This document shows positions 12,364 through 25,400 of a stretch of DNA of 64,000 bases, one piece after another (positions within the stretch are counted from its first letter, which is position 1; every line of letters begins with the position of its first letter). Source of the stretch: Gonatopus flavifemur (taxonomy: Eukaryota > Arthropoda > Insecta > Hymenoptera > Dryinidae); the NCBI GenBank assembly GCA_018340375.1, contig JAFFJZ010000001.1:47980001-48044000 (forward strand). Reading direction: 5' to 3'. The position numbers and the translations under genes are program-made. The notes beneath the pieces were generated by a model. The model was not told the origin of the DNA and did not search any database. It saw nothing but the letters and a program-made list of their open reading frames with translations.

Positions 12364-13268
12364 TATGAAAATTCCCGTACAGAAGTTCACTATTGGCGCT
12401 AGTATGGTGCAACGTAGATGAAGTATGGTCGAAGCTTGACAACCAAGCATCGCGCAACTCTGAAATAACATCATTTTGTGTTTCCCAATGGAGCCCCATC
12501 ATCGACCCAGGTAATGGAGTAGACCATCATTGGCAAACAATTGCATTGCAAAAATTGCCGTCGAAGATGTATCTCAAAATAAGATATGATGCGTTTGATA
12601 ATTAAAATCAAACACCTGACTGTTTTAACTGGAAACATCAGTATCTTATTTCGCGACACTGACGTTTATATATGTTTGTTCCCAAAGCAGATCATAGAAG
12701 TGTGATTTATGACATTTTGTGGTAGTACCGTACTATGCAAAATTGTATTCGAACAATTTTACGTGATACTTGCAGGTTCGTAAGATAGTTTCGAATTAAC
12801 CAACACTTCGATCCGAAGATATCACAACCGAAATTTTACCACCTCCGAAGATTCACACTCGGTCGCCAGCTTGTTTTCTGGGGTAAACAAGCAAACCTTG
12901 TCTTAATTTATATGTTCAAATGAATATTTGAAACTTCGAACAATAATCAACAATGATCCTAATCAAGTTAACCTTCAAATTTAACCAGGCAACGGGTAGG
13001 TTGAGTAATATATGCAACTCACAATAAATCACAAGTTTTTTTTTTAAAATAACCAGATTATTTATTGATAGGAAATACATGTGTCACTTTTATTATCACT
13101 TTGTGTATTTCTTATACTGATTCTGACGCGAGACTGGAGCTCTGCTCGCTCCTTCGAGAAAACATCGAATGAATAAAAGCCTCGAACGTGCTCCTTATAT
13201 AACTACTGAGGGGTCTTACGATTATTTCGATTTCGAAGTTTTTCAATGAAAATCGTTTTATATTCATA

Positions 13269-13305
13269 GGGAACTTATTCAGGACAGTTCCCTGAATAAC
13301 TTCCC
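13269..13305 (+). repeat. short hairpin GGGAACTTATTCAGG
   Basis: A 15-bp stem with one mismatch and a 7-nt loop: GGGAACTTATTCAGG, acagttc, CCTGAATAACTTCCC. No function can be assigned. Confidence 0.5.
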
Positions 13306-16300
13306 TTGCTTGGATATGGTTAATAATTTTTTATTTAAAATTTTACTTTCTGACTGTTATACTACAACTAGCATTATTATTATTTCCTGACAGATTTGAC
13401 ATCAATACCTCTGTTCATTCTTTTGTATATAAGATTTCCTACTTAAATATGGTGTTATGCCTGTACGTGTACAATTTAACTTGAAAAAATGGATTGAATT
13501 GATGATTCTTCATCATACAGTTGATTAGAATCTCGTTTAGTTTTGTTTCAAAATGGCACAATATACATTTTGTATACATTGTTCCTGTTCTTCACTTTGA
13601 CGTTGACGTGATAGTAATTCGAGGTTACGTTCCTACATACAGCTTTCAAACATTTTTGTTTGCCAATCAAACACGTCATGTTTTGAATGAAAACGTAGTT
13701 TTGTGTTTTGAATATGATTACAGTAACATTTTGAAATGTTTTAAAAGTCACTACAAAAGTATCTTGGAATAAGATATCAGTTTTCGCAGTGTGAAAAGTT
13801 GACCAGAATGATGGTTTATCCACAATGATTGAGCCTCCTTTATCAGAACCAAACTCTTTTCTCAGTGTGCCATGATTAGCACAATCAATGAATACTGCAT
13901 GAGAACGTTGTTAATGAATTCTAAAACATTTCTGAAGTGTGAAAAATATTGGAATAATGTCCTGGTACTATCTCCTTGCAATAAAAATCCATTCCAGTCG
14001 AATTGACAACTCAGTTATCTGAAATTTTAATGAAAAAAATTCAAAGAACTTATGAGTAATTTTCTTCAAGGTCAGTAAAATAGCAAATTGGTCCAGTATT
14101 TAAGCATCACACCACTTCTCAGACATTTATGGGATTTTGGAGATAAAAGTATCTTCGTTAACGAGAACGGAATATATTGAGAATGAACTCGGTTTTAATC
14201 CTCCAACTGGGAGTTATTTTCGCTCTGGAACAGTTAAGCGTTGCAGTGAAGCTTATGAAACTCCAGCGTACACTTCGAATCTTAATAACTCAGACTTTAA
14301 GTGATCTTGAGAAATCGTATGAGATTTGGAAAGTTAAATAAACTGTGCAAGTTTTGAGTTCTATGTAAACTTCAGATTTCAACTTTGAATTGTAGAATTG
14401 AAAAACAAGGGGGGAAAAATCGAAGAGAATAGAGTTTATCTTATCATGTAAAAGTTGAGCTATCGGATCATCGTTGTTTCATTACTTTGATACTTTTTGA
14501 ACTACTTTAATAACGAACGGAGTTCACAGCACGCTTTGTCGGTGAAATAAAATGGGAGTGGAACGCTTTCTCTTATCATCATTAATTCCTATAACCAACC
14601 CTTATTCTAATTTTGCGTGGTACACTGAATGGATACATTCTTATCAACCGATAAATATTTTATCGAATCAATTTTCTTTATTTCTATTTCCGAATTCTTG
14701 TCCTGGATGTCTCAAAATCAGATCTATCGCTGACTCAGCGTTATACAAAATACTCACTTTGTTCTCACATTCGTTGAAGTCTCTCGCGCGTCAGAGATAT
14801 GCACCGATGTTAACGTGTACAACTTATACGTACAATTCAATGAATAACCGAGTAAGAATTCACCTCGAGACCATCTCGAACGAAAAGCGGGTTAAATCCG
14901 TTGTGTCGATTAATCGAACCAGACGCGTAAGTGTACAATGAACTATCGAGACACGTGTATCCGTGTGTATGAGTATATATGTATATACATGCCAATGGCA
15001 GAAAATTGTGTGCACACGTGCATTTACGTTCACACAATGAAGGCAGGAAATCGGGTCAGGAGAGAGGTGAATGGACCAAAAGATTCTTCTGGTTCTATAA
15101 GAGACTGAGTCGCCGACATGGAAAGATATATATCCCCTTCAATTCTTATCCTCCAGACTTATATCGGTAGTTGAAAATCATCGTATCAATCTTTTCTCCT
15201 CACCCCCTTGTCGTGCGCATACGTTCACGTGTATATACATATATGTATATCCGAGAACTTGTATTTCATTGTATATCTCTCCATAAAAGAGATCCCTTGT
15301 GCAAAAAAATGTATGTAAACCGCCTTTGATGTGACATTAATTGCACAATAAAGTGTACTTTGTTCGCGAAACAACCGTGAAGAAAACAATCCCCGTACTA
15401 TTATTTACGATTGAATGAGTAGATTCGATATATGGATATTTGGTATCAAGTTGATGGTGTATTGAAAATACCGATAGATAGAAGTTATTATAACTAACTT
15501 CCTAGAATAATGAGAAGAGAGTGGATTATTATGATATGTTTTTTTCTTCTACAGTATCAAACAAACGTGGGGTTTTCGAGAGTTGATAAATAACGTTTCA
15601 CGCATAAGTATATCTTCTTGAGATCATAAATGTGATCTCGAGCTATCTGATCGGATGTTAGAAACTATATCCAACACCTACACTTGATTCAAAACGCGCA
15701 ACATGATTATATCAAAACGATTAACTATAAATGGTTTACGTAGGTAGAGTTGTGATTCTGTTTTGTCTGAAAAATAATGGACTACTTAGCTTTCACATTT
15801 ACATGTTAAGTCAAGAAAATGTAATTCGTATGTATATGTATTCACATAAGAACAGTTCTACAACTCTCGCGCGGTATTATGTTTATGAAGAAACTAATGT
15901 TTTGAAATGATTGTTGAATCTTATTGTCTTTGGAGGAAGGAAACGACGTTTATCCGAATGAAAGCTCGTTACGTGAGAATGATTTTCATTTGTTTTATTT
16001 TGATATGATTTTGAATGAGGAAAAATTCTCATTTCACGATCCAAAACTGAAGCAATTTTCTGAATTTTTTGTTCTCATAAATGAATTTAAAAACACTGGA
16101 GTTTGATGCTCTGCATATTGAAGGACAGAAAAGAATAAAATTATGTCATGAAGTTACACGGAAAAAAGAAGTTGGTAAGATTCAGAGAATGCTTGAATAC
16201 TTCGAATGGTAGATTCCATGCTGTGAATGAACTGCAGTATTCTACACTTGAACTTGAATTTATTTATCTCTCCGCAATATTATTTTCCATTCATATTCTA

Positions 16301-16326
16301 TACTGCAATTTTTCATAATTTCACAG

Positions 16327-16499
16327 CACCGAGAGAAAAATTTGCCTCCCATAACCATGTCATATAGTTGTCACAACCAAATTTATGTGATTGTGTTTTG
16401 TTTTTCTGGTTATCATGATCAAATTTTAAGTCACTGGACCCATAAATCCTTTACCATGCGAGCATTGTTTCTGTGACCATGTTGCTTTTTTTCTCAGTG
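16327..16499 (+). mobile_element. CACCG-type MITE (173 bp)
   Basis: It starts CACCGAGAGAAAAATTTGC and ends GCTTTTTTTCTCAGTG, flanked by AG on both sides. The words ACCATG and TTATCATGAT and a gttgtcacaac palindrome recur inside. Confidence 0.5.
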
Positions 16500-16681
16500 A
16501 GTAATTTTTCTGCACAAATTTCCAGATTTTGTATATAACCTTCCAATTGTTTCACACTGAGTACCTAATTTCTCCCTCATTCTCATATAAATCTTGTTTC
16601 CAATGGAAAAAATGTTTCATATCAATGAGAAAATTCTTCATTGCTCCGAAATTATATTCTTTGAATACAAGAAGGAATATA

Positions 16682-16915
16682 CACTGAGAAAAGTGAACTG
16701 TAACTATTATCATGCGGAAATGGTAGTTGAATGACAGAATCTCTAAGTGGAAGATGGCGACTACGTTATTTGGTATCCATCTTTATGTAAATGTTAACCA
16801 TTCCCATGTGCATGAACATTGCTACGATTCTCCATAGTATCCGAAACCAAATTCACGAAGCTGTCCCCCAATTACGATTTGTATATGGTAATCATTACAT
16901 TCCACTTCTCTGAGT
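16682..16915 (+). mobile_element. CACTG-type MITE (about 234 bp)
   Basis: It starts CACTGAGAAAAGTGAACTGT and ends with the inverted gtaatcattacattccacttctctgag. The right terminus is decayed. TA precedes the left end. Confidence 0.5.
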
Positions 16916-16933
16916 TTACTTTTCCTGTTTGAA

Positions 16934-17659
16934 GGGGAGGTTCTCATCAAGCGAATTCCGAAATAAGGTGATTTTCTCGAATTTTTTTTCTCAAGAAGGG
17001 AGTAAATTTAAAACTCCAGTTATTTGGAACTCATTAGATGGGACTTATTAGAGTAGTACATGAAAAAAATTTTATCAAGTCAAAGGATACGTATCCCGAA
17101 ACTTTAGAGGTGCGTTTTTGTCGAAACCATTTTTTCTAAGTTTGGCTCCACGATGTCTCAAAAACTACTGAACGCATCGCTCTTTTTTTTATTTTTATTT
17201 TGAGGCTAATTGAATTTATTGGAGGATGAACCTAAATGGTGATGACATTTCCTTTTTTTTTCTTTTTATAGCACCGTAAAGAGCGAAAAAAAGGTGAAAA
17301 AACACTACCAAAAATTTGCATGTCTGTCATTTTTTTAATTTTTGATTTCGCATTGGTTTTACTGGTACAACCTCCAACAAGTATGATATATTTCATAAAA
17401 GTTGTTGGATTTTTGATTTCTGATAATTTTTGTAAGTGCTATAGTGGCGCCCGATTGATCACTGTTTTTTTAAAGTGGTTATGTTTCAACACGTACCAAC
17501 AATTCCCATGGGTTTATTTTTCACTGAAAAAAAGTTTTTCATGTACTCGAAGACTCAATTAACAAGTGTGAAAACCTCCGAGTTCTTTTTTCATCTCCTT
17601 CCATGGAAATAAAATTCGAACAAAATCACATTTTGGGATCGCTAGATGAGAACCTCCCC
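16934..17659 (+). mobile_element. GGGGAGGTTCTC repeat, copy 2 (726 bp)
   Basis: It has the same termini and body as copies 1 and 3, in the same orientation. Flanks are tgaa and tcaa, each one base from TTAA. It is longer than copy 1 through extra sequence near both ends (about 16984-17010 and 17575-17625). Confidence 0.5.
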
Positions 17660-18092
17660 TCAATTTGAACATTCTTTGTTTCCATCTGTTGGAAACTTTT
17701 TCCATTAAAACAAATATTCATTAGATTGAAGGTGAAGAAAATTTCATTTCAGTCTAAGAAATTGGATTCTGAGTGCATGCATTCAACTTCATTCTTCAAA
17801 TTTTTCATTAAAAATCTTCCATTGAGTCCTGATCCAGGTCAAGTCTTCCTGACAAGTTACTGATGACAGTCAAGCGTTATAATCCTTGTGAAAACGCGGT
17901 TACGATCAAGGTTCAGGGGCTAATTTTACAATCGGATTCACACTGTTGAAAAAAACTGGAATTTTCCGATACTTAGTAACTGGAAAATTCCAGATCATGA
18001 CGAATTTTTCAATTCACGTACAAGAAAACTCCCGTTGTACTGGAATTTTTTCCTGTCTCACATGAAATTTCATGTTTGAGACTTCAATTTTC

Positions 18093-18298
18093 CGCACGGA
18101 AAAAATAATTTAGCTGCAGCAGCTAAGTAGCTAGCACGGACACGAACAGCCATTAAATTAGCTCCTACAATAAATTAACTACAAACGCAAATTTTTTTCG
18201 CTGTCACAGCTAAAATTTAGCTGCAGGAGCCAATTTAATGGCTGTCCGTGTCCGTGCTAGCTACTTAGCTGCTGCAGCTAAATTATTTTTTCCGTGCG
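18093..18298 (+). mobile_element. CAGCTA-word foldback (206 bp)
   Basis: It is an almost perfect palindrome with ends cgCACGGAAAAAATAATTTA and its inverse. Counting CG as the flanking duplication, the element is 18095-18296. The arms carry AGCTGCAGCAGCTAAGTAGC and the inverse TAGCTACTTAGCTGCTGCAG. It would fold into a hairpin of roughly 80-bp arms. Confidence 0.5.
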
Positions 18299-18307
18299 AT
18301 ATAAATA

Positions 18308-18536
18308 CACTGAAAACACAGTTTGTTCCAGCCAAACAAAATTTTGGTTGAAATGAACGCAAAGAAACTTATTGGTTGGCTGAAATAAAATTCATTTGGG
18401 GTGAACAAAATTTGGCTTACAATAATTAAGGTTTTCATACAGGCAGATAAATTTTGTTTATCCTAAATAAATCTTATTTCAGCCAACCAAAAAGTTTCTT
18501 TGCGTTCTTTCCGCCGAAACAAACGTTTCCTCAGTG
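18308..18536 (+). mobile_element. CACTG-type MITE, AGCCAACC word (229 bp)
   Basis: It starts CACTGAAAACACAGTTTGTT and ends AACAAACGTTTCCTCAGTG, flanked by TA on both sides. The inner words GGTTGGCTGAAATAAAAT and TTATTTCAGCCAACC are inverted, as are gcgttc/gaacgc with aaagaaact. It lies only 9 bp from the previous element. Confidence 0.5.
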
Positions 18537-19888
18537 TACAAGAATTTTCTGTAATTTTCCGGTACAAATGTACAAGTTGATTGCTTCCAGTACGGTACTG
18601 AAAGTTTTCCGAAGTTTTTCTTACAAACAGCATGACAAAATTAGTAGATGTATGTGCATCGCCACTGTTTCATTCAAAATGTCATTAATATCTTCATTAC
18701 CGCAACTTTATATTCATGTTTATTCGATCAAATAACAATTTCTATCCACCCGCAACTCCACGTCGACTCAACACGTTTGAAGTTTATCATTTATCTTGAA
18801 TGCATGATAATTATTCTCAATAGAATAACATAAAATAAGAACAGAAACGATGTTCATTATGAACAGTTTCCGTCTTTCTATGATACAAAGATGAGTTTTA
18901 TTGTATCACTTACCGCAGTCACACTGTGAGTTCCGCGAATTCTCTTGTGAGGTATCTTGAAGCGTGCGTGTACGAAGGATGAATTCAAATCCGTATCGTA
19001 AACGTATGCGCAAAGAGTTTACTCTATAAGCAACGAAAGTGTTCGAGTGGGGAAATTGCGTGTTACTGTTTGTTTCTGTTACCGTATAGTATGAATTTCC
19101 GTGCTACGAATGCATTGCTTTCGTATACTCGGGTTACGTGTACGAATGTCTATCTTCACAGACTGATAATTTCAGATATATCTCACAATTCCTACATTCT
19201 TGCAAAGTGTAGCAAGTTTCATGGTTTACCATCCGAATCGAGGTGATTTTGTTGGGAGTATGATGAAATAAATATGTTTCAATTAAGAGGTGAGGATACT
19301 CTAAAACGGAATACAATGAGCAAATTTTTGATTTTTCAGTAGAATGGTAGGATGAATCAGGAATTCTAGGAACGGCACGTTCTGTACCATCACAATGAAA
19401 AAAGTGCTTGAAAGTACAATGTGAAAAAGAATCTAGAAATTTACTGTGCCTTGGTACTGGAAAATTCCAATTTTTGCAGTCATATTCAATAAAAGTAGAA
19501 CTGTAGTACCATAGCAAATGTGCGCAAATTCTCAATCCAATTTACTGGGTATTAACTTTCAGTGAAATACTGAAATGTTCCAGGAGAAATTTTGTACAAT
19601 GTACCTAGTTACTGCAACTAAAATTTCGTTTTTTTAACTGAATAAAACGTGGATAAAACTTCATTTTTACTTTTATGTAGAACGTGTGACGAATAGTTGA
19701 TACTCTATGTGTAGATTTCGGAGCGGAAGAAAAGTTGATATGTTTTCCCGCTGTAGCGGGTGGAAAGTGAGCATTTTCCTCCCGTCCTGGCCCGTTCCTT
19801 TGGACTTCAGCACTTTCTCCACTCAGAAAAAAAGCTTGACAACAAATGCTTTTCACACAAATATGAGAAAAAAATAGCACACAGAGCA

Positions 19889-20583
19889 CACGGAGAAAAA
19901 TGCAAGTTGAGAACATAGTAATCTTCAATAGAAAATCTCAGCATATTCCTTAAAATCTGAAAGTTTTTCTTAGATTCGTAATATGGATAAAACAGTTCAC
20001 ATTTTTATTGAATTTTATTTGAAAAACAATGAAAAATTATCAATACTTGACAAAAAAAAAAGAAAAAAATTTGAACTTTCCAAAAGTCGCGCATAAAATT
20101 TTACGAAGTAAATAATAAAATGATGTTGCTGAAGTTTGAATCGGTTATTGAAACGAATTGGTAATTGAATAACTAAATACTCATCTTTCGAAAACCCAAA
20201 TTCTTGCAATACATTCTTCAAACCGTGTCTTTAGTTACAAAAAGTTAATTCGAGAAGTTGAACACCGATGGCTTATAAAATTTTGTGAGTTTGAACTTCT
20301 GTTTCGTTTTTATAAACGATTCAGACTTCAGGACCATAATAAAATTTAGAGATTTTGTTATTCACTTGGTAAAACATCATGGCGCGACTTTTGGCAAGTT
20401 CAAATTTTTTTCTATTTTTTGTTAAGTATTGATAATTCTTCATTGTTTTTCCAATTGAATTCTATAAAAATGTGAACCGTTTTATCTCTGTTACGAATCT
20501 AAGGAAAACTCTGAGACTTTAAGAAATATGCTGAGATTTTCTATCAAAGATTACTATGTTATCGACTTGCATTTTTCTCCGTG
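19889..20583 (+). mobile_element. CACGG-type long-arm foldback (695 bp)
   Basis: It starts CACGGAGAAAAATGCAAGT and ends in the inverse, ACTTGCATTTTTCTCCGTG (with one base difference), flanked by CA on both sides. The arms of about 210 bp pair (19889-20100 with 20375-20583), including aaaacggttcacatttttat and its inverse. The middle is unpaired, AT-rich sequence. Confidence 0.5.
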
Positions 20584-21051
20584 CATAGGGGCTAGTTGGG
20601 CAATTGAAATATCTCGACAACTAAGCATCGTAAGATAACACTTTGGATGGTGAAAAGAGGAGATGTGGAAGATAAACAATTACGTAATCGTCAATTGTCA
20701 TATGATGATCGAGCGAGATGTGGGAACCTCTTGGTTTTTTCTGCTTAAAACTGAAAACTGAGTTCCTTATTAATTTGCTCCTGGCCTCGTACGCAGAGAG
20801 CTATTGACGATTACGTGAGTGTTAAAATTTCACTTATTCATTGAGCTTTCGATTAGGAATAATGGTTAACTTCCAAATCTTATCATGTCTACCCTGATTT
20901 TCATTTTGCCAAGTCTAATCGGGGCTAGTTGAGCAAATGTTGCTTGTAGTCATTCTTCCTATATAATATTATTCATTTACCCAATAAGTGCTGTTAGAAA
21001 TATAATTTTGCGTACAAAAACTGTAATAATATGCGAAGATTCAAAATAAAT

Positions 21052-22096
21052 CTTGTAAAAATGAATCCTATATAAACCATATATGGTCCATTAGACTGTT
21101 TCAAAGAAATCGAAAGCCTTTTTTTCTTCAAAACCCGTGCATAAAAACTTTCAAGGAGGTGTAAAAAGACACCTGTGAAAAGCAGGGCTCTTAATATTGA
21201 TATTTAGAGGTCGCGCATTGCACTTCTCCACTTCCCATTTAAATAACACGGGAAAAAATGTTTTTGAAGTTTGGAATTTTTCAACTCCTTAACGATTCAC
21301 TGAACTGCTAAGACTATAACATATTCTTATAGAGAATTGAACGCTCTACAAAAAAGGTCTTCACGAAATTTTCGATAATCCCACTCCTTCAAAAGTTATT
21401 CATGGCTATTTCCACTTTTTGGCGGATCTATAAAAAAATCTATCTATTTTCTTGCAAAACATTCTCAGAACTACAAAAATACTTCATAAATACTTAGAAT
21501 ATTATTCAAAGCTAAATTTTGCGAGAAGATAGATAGATTTTTTAATAGATCTGCCAAAAAGTGGAAGAAGCCGTGAATTTCTTCGTAGGTTCAACTTTGA
21601 CCTTGAATAACTTTTGAAGGAGTAGGATTATCGAAAACTTCGTGCAAACCTTTTTTTCAGAGCGTTTAATTCTCTATAAGAATATGTTATAGTCTTAGCA
21701 GTTCAGTGAATCGTTAAGGAGTTGAAAAATTCCAAACTTTAAAAAGATTTTTTCCCGTGTTATTTTTTAAATGGGAAATGAAAAATTGCGATGCGTGACC
21801 TCTAAATATTAATATTAAGAGCTCTGCTTTTCACAGGTGTCTTTTCACACCTTCTCAAAAGTTTTTATCTACGGGCTTCGAAGAAGAAAAAATTTCGAGT
21901 GTTTTGAAACAGTCTAATGCGGTTCATACATGAAAGTGGTAAAAAATCATGTATAATTTCTATCTAACCACACACGTCTTGTGTAAAATTGATTTATCTC
22001 TCTTATATGATCCATATATGACCTTATATCGAAACCATTTCATACATAATCCCTATATGATATACATAGGTTCATATATGATTCGTTTTTACTGGG
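21052..22096 (+). mobile_element. ATATGA-word element interrupted by a giant hairpin
   Basis: The left part CTTGTAAAAATGAATCCTA is matched by the inverted right part CCCAGTAAAAACGAATCAT. TATATGA/TCATATA words recur at 21070-21089 and 21990-22085. The long palindrome at 21090-21918 lies between the two halves. The outer boundaries are inferred. Confidence 0.5.
21090..21918 (+). repeat. giant inverted repeat, about 400-bp arms
   Basis: ATTAGACTGTTTCAAA at the left pairs with TTTTGAAACAGTCTAAT at the right. Pairing continues through the arms, for example aagactataacatattctta with taagaatatgttatagtctt, and gataatcccactccttcaaa with its inverse. The loop is near 21470-21510. A CACGGGAAAAAATG motif (21246) and its inverse (ending 21759) lie in the arms. 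No coding sequence was recognised. Confidence 0.5.
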
Positions 22097-22158
22097 ACAG
22101 TTATTTTGTTGGTTTTTAATTTTATTTTTTGGAAAAAATGATGATGATAATAATCAAT

Positions 22159-22430
22159 CTCTCTAAAATCTTTGGAGTGAGATTTCACTCTTTAGCCAGC
22201 CAGAAGTGAGCCTGTCGAATTTTCGAGTGAAATTTCCACTCTTTTAGAGTGATATTCTAAGATTTGAGGCTAGAAATTCACAACCACTTCGACGCTAGAG
22301 TGAATTTTTCACTCTAAAAGAGTGAGAGGTTACTCGAAACGAGTGAAAATTCCACTCGAAGCGGACAGGCTCACTTCTGACACTTAGTGGAGTGAAACGT
22401 GCGATTTTTCACTCTTTCAGATTTAGAGAG
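22159..22430 (+). mobile_element. GAGTGA-word MITE, copy b (272 bp)
   Basis: It is nearly identical to 5960-6231 in the same orientation, with ends CTCTCTAAAATC and GATTTAGAGAG. AT flanks both sides, giving a clean 2-bp target duplication. Confidence 0.5.
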
Positions 22431-25400
22431 ATAGTAATTATAATCTTCGTCCCACTATACGATCATTATTGGTACTTGAAATGTATATTTGATTGTCGAT
22501 TACAATTTTTTGTCTAAACGCGTGTAGAGGGGAAAAAATTATGAATCGAACGGTATAGATATAAATCAAATTTGATGCATCTTCTTTGAGTTGAAACTAA
22601 TTGAGTGAGAAATTGCTCGACTAGTCCCGATTTACTCTATATTCCCCTCGAGGGGGAATAAAGGTTCCTCTAATACTCAGTAATAAACTAACTTTTTCAG
22701 TAATCCTGTATGAAAATCAACGATCCCGTACGACTCATATTTATGCGCATATGAATGCGTGGCCAAAACGAACTTTGAAAAGCGAATTTTTACGTTCGTA
22801 TGAGATACGAAGGTAGTCAATATCGTTCGGTACGATACCCAATGGATAGCAAAATTGTGTTTTCAAAGCCTCCTGTTGGCTGTGCATACGCACAGATGAA
22901 CATGCACGTATGATTCGTCTGGAACTGTCGATTCGTGTTTGGAATGTGCTCGAAACTGAGAGAAGTATAATTCCACTGAATTCAATTCCATTCGATATAA
23001 TCGATGAGATAAGAAGATATATTTACATATAATCCGGAAGAATATAACGATCAAAGTTGCATAAATTTAGCACCTCATTTCATGTACAAATGAATACAAT
23101 TCGTTATCAAGCCTGTTGTTGGACTTCGTGTCTATCCACGCGCGACTAAATTGAGTTGCGAGAGGAGACATAAATCTTAGACAGATTCCGGACTGAACGC
23201 GCTGTGAATTCCAATATCTCGTTCGTTCTGTTGTCTCTGATAATGAAATGATACGACGTTACATTCAAATTTTCATAATTCAAGTGTTTTTTTTCTCCTC
23301 CTGAACACGAACAATCTCCAGATGAGATAAATAATACCCGCTTCGCGTTGAATAACTTCTGCACTGAATTAATTGATTTGAAAATCAACAATAATACAAT
23401 TATATTTATTATAAATACATTTTGAAAACTAAATCTGAATTTCATACCTTGAGTAACAAAGCATTCAGATTACAAAATAAATGACCGTACTTACGGTCAT
23501 TAAAATTGCATAGATATGCATTAAATGAGCATGAAGGAATAATCAAATTATCATGGATGCACTTTATTATCTCTCTCTTCCTCTCTCTCTCGTTAAAGCA
23601 AACTTTCTCGAACAAATTAACTTATCACCTCTTAGTTCTTACGTACGTATACGTGTGGATGTATTTACTTTTCCAGTTGTAAAAACCAAAGCGAACTAAT
23701 TGTAACTTGTTATCGTACATCCGCGATCTTTCATTTGAATACACGCCGATCGTTGTCTAATGCATCATATCAACAAATACACAGTTTACACATAAAAAAT
23801 AAATACCATTGTTTCATCGTCAATTAATCGAGTTTGCGAATTTTTTCGATGAATCGAGCCAAAATTCCGCGTTCCTCAAAAATGTATATTTCATAATTTC
23901 ATTGTAGAAATTAATCACTTTGGTCGTTCGATAAATAGCTGCCTTTCCAATCTGTTTTTTTTTTTGCTTCACAAAGACCTCAAAACACCCACCCACTCGC
24001 TTTTGATCGTTCAAATTCACTTCGTAATACTTCGACCTTCATGGAACGAAGAATTCGAACAACGTTATTGTTTCGAAATATCCTTATACGTACCTTAATA
24101 TTCATCAATCATTGATTAAATTATACACGCGTGTATAATTAACCATCCCTGACGATGATTTATCGATCAAGTATGTTTAATACTTATTCTCGATGCATTA
24201 AACACCTCCCGATATTGAGAAAACAGCAAAAGGATACTTTCAATAATTATGGTATGAAGATTTTTGAAAGATATATATAAATATATGTATAGTACTCCTT
24301 AGAATTAACGTAGTTTATCATAATGTTCATTATCATTTGCTTCCGCTCGTATAATCTTTTTGTAAAATAAGACTTGTTTATGGTTCGTAGTTACGTCTGC
24401 GCGAGTCATACGTGTGCACGAAGAAAGACTAGGTACATACATGTATGGACAGAATATACCGGATGTACGATACTTTATGACGTCTGGTCAACTGATTAAC
24501 ATTATCCTCGAGAAGGACTCACCGAAGATTCGCTTCGAGCGAATGATGTAGACCTTCGCATTGATAATAGAGGGTAAAAACACGGAAATCAATTAATCTC
24601 CAAGATAAACTCCGCTAGCTAATCGGGGATAGCTTCTCAAGATTGCTCCACTTGCCAGTGGATTTGTGAAAACCAGTCATTCTATAAACGGAGAGTTGTT
24701 AGAGATTGACCGATAGTTTCGATGTGGATCATTTTCAAGTTATGCACCTTACCAGACTCTTTGAACTTTCTCGCGATAATTACTGGTGATTCGATAGAGA
24801 TATTCAAATTCTCCTGAATTATGAATGATAAAAATTGAGATCGCTGAAGTATCGAAACGCCAAATTTCAAGGATCCTCCTGTCGAGTGGCTTGAATTCAA
24901 GCTATGCGCGAAATCGACGTGCCAAATGAACACGATTATAACTTTTGTATAGTTGACGATTCCATCGTCAGCTCCTTCTCACGAGGATTTTCATCGTCAA
25001 ATGGGACACGAATCGTATCTCATTATTCATGTGATTCCAGGCATTTTTATCATACCGTCGTTTTCTGCTGTTTATCGATTCAACATTTTTCTCCCCTCAT
25101 CTGTTAAATTCTCAACGTGCATTCGCGATTAATATCACTGCCTGTGACCGAACCGAAAGAACTTGTATCGTATAATTATTCTTTCTAGAGGGAAGATATT
25201 GCAATTGGGAATCGTTTTCCCACTGCAACGGCTAAAAATTCACTCTCCCAACCAATAAAATTGTTGTTCAAGGGTCAAATTCGTTATTTCAGGAAAAGAT
25301 TTTTAAAAGGTACGAATTGTATAAAAAAACATGTTGAACTAGGACATAAACCTTCTAAGCCAGATCTCGCAATACTCCAACATACAACTTTTATTTTCTA

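Larger units (their letters stand above)
17941..18620 (+). mobile_element. ACTGGAAAATTCC-word element split by two nested MITEs
   Basis: The left end is CACTGTTGAAAAAAACTGG. The words ACTGGAATTTTCC and CTGGAAAATTCCAG recur at 17961-18050, and related words resume at 18540-18612 (attttccggtacaaatg, cttccagtacggtac). The two CAC-type elements at 18093-18298 and 18308-18536 sit between the halves. The outer right end is not clear. Confidence 0.5.

Noticed and set aside
14552..14941. 129-codon + strand frame in the 31.7-kb intron
   Set aside because: Composition looks like chance translation of AT-rich DNA, with no domain, no splice-linked partner and no repeat relation.
19134..19535. 133-codon minus-strand frame
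   Set aside because: No motif seen, and it overlaps a region with ACTGGAAAATTCC words, so it is repeat-derived or chance.
23490..23510. Palindrome gaccgtacttacggtc as an operator-like site
   Set aside because: A single short palindrome in intron DNA, without recurrence; expected by chance in 64 kb.
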